A stretch of DNA of 6,839 nucleotides from Opitutia bacterium UBA7350 (GTDB taxonomy: Bacteria > Verrucomicrobiota > Verrucomicrobiia > Opitutales > Coraliomargaritaceae): NCBI GenBank assembly GCA_002470925.1, contig DKOX01000063.1, forward strand, positions 1-6,839, read 5' to 3'. Made by a program: the position numbers and the translations under genes. Shown here in pieces: positions 5,744 to 6,839 of this stretch. The notes under the pieces were generated by a model. It saw only the letters and a list, made by a program, of their open reading frames with translations. It ran no database searches and was not told where the DNA came from. Each line of letters starts with the position of its first letter. The first letter of the stretch is position 1.

Positions 5744-6433
5744 ATGACCCCGATTTACAAGGAAAAGACCACTCGAAACCGTGCCGGCTTTACGCTGGTG
5801 GAGTTGCTGGTGGTGATCTCAATCATCCTGATCGCTTCCACGATTCTCTTTACCGCCGGTTCCGGCGGAAAGGGTGTTTCCCTGAGTTCCTCCCAGCGCA
5901 TCGTGGCGGGCATTGTCAAAGGTGCCCGCGCGCAGGCAGTTCTCAAGGGTGCCGAGACCCGCATCATTATTTACAATGACCTTGCCGGCGACCCCGACAA
6001 ATACCGCCGCTACTTCGGGATTGTTTATTGGGGCACCGATAGTAACGGAGTTAGCGGTTGGCTCGCCGCAAATAAAGGCACCCTTCTGCCCGAGGGTATT
6101 TATTTTGATCCTGAAATCAGCAAAGGTTATACGACCGGCTCCACTATGCAACTCGACTATCCCCGCATTCGGGTTGGCGACAATACAGACCGTACCAACG
6201 GCGGCGGCGGCGAAGCATATTTCTACTATACCTTTGAAGACAACGGCGTGCTGGGCACCGAATTTGCCAATGCCTGGCTCGCGCTTCGTGCCGGGGTGCT
6301 CAAACCCGACGGCGATTCCTTCCGGCTCGATTTTGATGATCCCGAGGATGAATACCTCCGCGCCGCCCTCATCCTTCGCCGGGGCGGGAGCACCACCCCG
6401 GTCAATGATCCCGAATTGGTGAAGAAAAATTAA
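5744..6433 (+). CDS. Prepilin-type protein, GspH-like minor pseudopilin
   Basis: The 229-aa product begins with a basic 15-residue leader ending in Gly15 and continues FTLVELLVVISIILIAS, with Glu20 at mature position 5: a prepilin peptidase site and the N-terminal fibre helix. The segment SSSQRIVAGIVKGARAQAVLKGAETRI (48-74) fits the GspH pattern, in which a helix full of Ala and Arg leads into a beta strand. The rest (about 85-229) is a soluble, Gly- and Asp-rich domain with FGIVYWG (91-97), GGGGEAYFYYTFED (153-166) and LRAALILRRGG (205-215), probably beta-rich and exposed outside the membrane. No enzyme motif is seen. It lies 28 nt after the GspG-like gene and 8 nt before the next prepilin gene, so the three are very likely co-transcribed. 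It could instead belong to a Verrucomicrobia-specific prepilin cassette. Confidence 0.85.
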   Translation: MTPIYKEKTTRNRAGFTLVELLVVISIILIASTILFTAGSGGKGVSLSSSQRIVAGIVKGARAQAVLKGAETRIIIYNDLAGDPDKYRRYFGIVYWGTDSNGVSGWLAANKGTLLPEGIYFDPEISKGYTTGSTMQLDYPRIRVGDNTDRTNGGGGEAYFYYTFEDNGVLGTEFANAWLALRAGVLKPDGDSFRLDFDDPEDEYLRAALILRRGGSTTPVNDPELVKKN

Positions 6434-6441
6434 GTGACGCC

Positions 6442-6839
6442 ATGACTCCTGTAAAACAACACTCCACCCGCCGCCTTGGTTTCAGCCTCATTGAGGTCGT
6501 TCTCGCGATCGGCATTTTTATGGTCACCGTCCTTGCTCTGGTCGGTCTCCTCGGGCCTACCCTCAAGTCAGTGGACGAAGTGGAGCAAACCGATGCCATC
6601 GCCTCGGTGGTCAATAGCCTCAATGCTTTCCTGCAACAATCACCGGAAATCGCCCCAGGTGCTTCCAAATTTGATGCGATCTTTAACGCCGTCGCCAATA
6701 ATGGCCACGCCACCATCTTCATCTTTCAATCCTATTTGAATGCGGACTCCACCAATACGGAGCTCAAGATCGGGTTTTGGGGTGAAGACGCAGATGTCGC
6801 GACTGAAGCGCGCATCGCTACAGCAGACTTTGAATCCGG
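6442..6839 (+). CDS. Prepilin-type protein, GspI-like, partial at the window end
   Basis: A frame opens at ATG 6442 and runs to the window edge (132 codons plus two bases) without a stop. The leader MTPVKQHSTRRLG is followed by FSLIEVVLAIGIFMVTVLAL, with Glu18 at mature position 5 after cleavage behind Gly13. The Ser at mature position 2 and the IEVVLA run are typical of GspI-type minor pseudopilins. The helix continues into LVGLLGPTLKSVDEVEQTDAI, and the downstream part (NSLNAFLQQSPEI, ATIFIFQSY, KIGFWGED) belongs to a soluble domain that is cut off. The long visible part already exceeds a usual GspI (about 120 aa), so it may be a lineage-specific version, similar in style to the tandem prepilin cassette proteins annotated in Verrucomicrobium and Chthoniobacter. 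It starts 8 nt after the GspH-like stop with no Shine-Dalgarno sequence (AAGTGACGCC). Confidence 0.82.
   Translation, partial: MTPVKQHSTRRLGFSLIEVVLAIGIFMVTVLALVGLLGPTLKSVDEVEQTDAIASVVNSLNAFLQQSPEIAPGASKFDAIFNAVANNGHATIFIFQSYLNADSTNTELKIGFWGEDADVATEARIATADFES

Overview
The window looks like chromosomal DNA from a Verrucomicrobiota bacterium, probably near the Opitutae. This rests on the style of the DXS protein, a run of prepilin-type genes of the kind common in that phylum, and the absence of clear Shine-Dalgarno sequences before any gene. It is an inference from remembered family features, not a database match.

The left part (about 1-1717) holds four closely packed leftward genes for small membrane proteins: two unrecognised multi-pass proteins (185 and 169 aa) and two TM2-domain proteins (70 and 99 aa). 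Gaps are only 4-12 nt, so they are probably one transcript. This block is clearly more A+T-rich than the neighbouring dxs gene. The last gene ends at a TGA directly behind a canonical -1 slippery heptamer (A AAA AAC). The -1 frame beyond it stays open to the window edge and reads like a hydrophilic protein tail. This is the most unusual signal in the window.

The centre (1848-4017, leftward) is an xseB-dxs pair: the small subunit of exodeoxyribonuclease VII, then 1-deoxy-D-xylulose-5-phosphate synthase, 4 nt apart. In many bacteria the two are neighbours with ispA between them; here ispA is absent. The DXS carries GDAA instead of the usual GDGA in its thiamine diphosphate motif.

A 118-nt intergenic region separates xseB from the divergent trhO gene (rightward, start chosen at 4136), which encodes a rhodanese-fold tRNA uridine(34) hydroxylase.

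After a leader of about 150 nt with a perfect TTGACA box, the right part (5125 to the edge) holds three rightward genes with type III prepilin signals. They resemble the GspG, GspH and GspI minor/major pseudopilins, and the third is cut by the window end. They probably open an operon for a type II secretion or type IV pilus-like fibre, or one of the tandem prepilin cassettes of Verrucomicrobiota. No RNA genes, CRISPR arrays, insertion sequences or integrases were seen.
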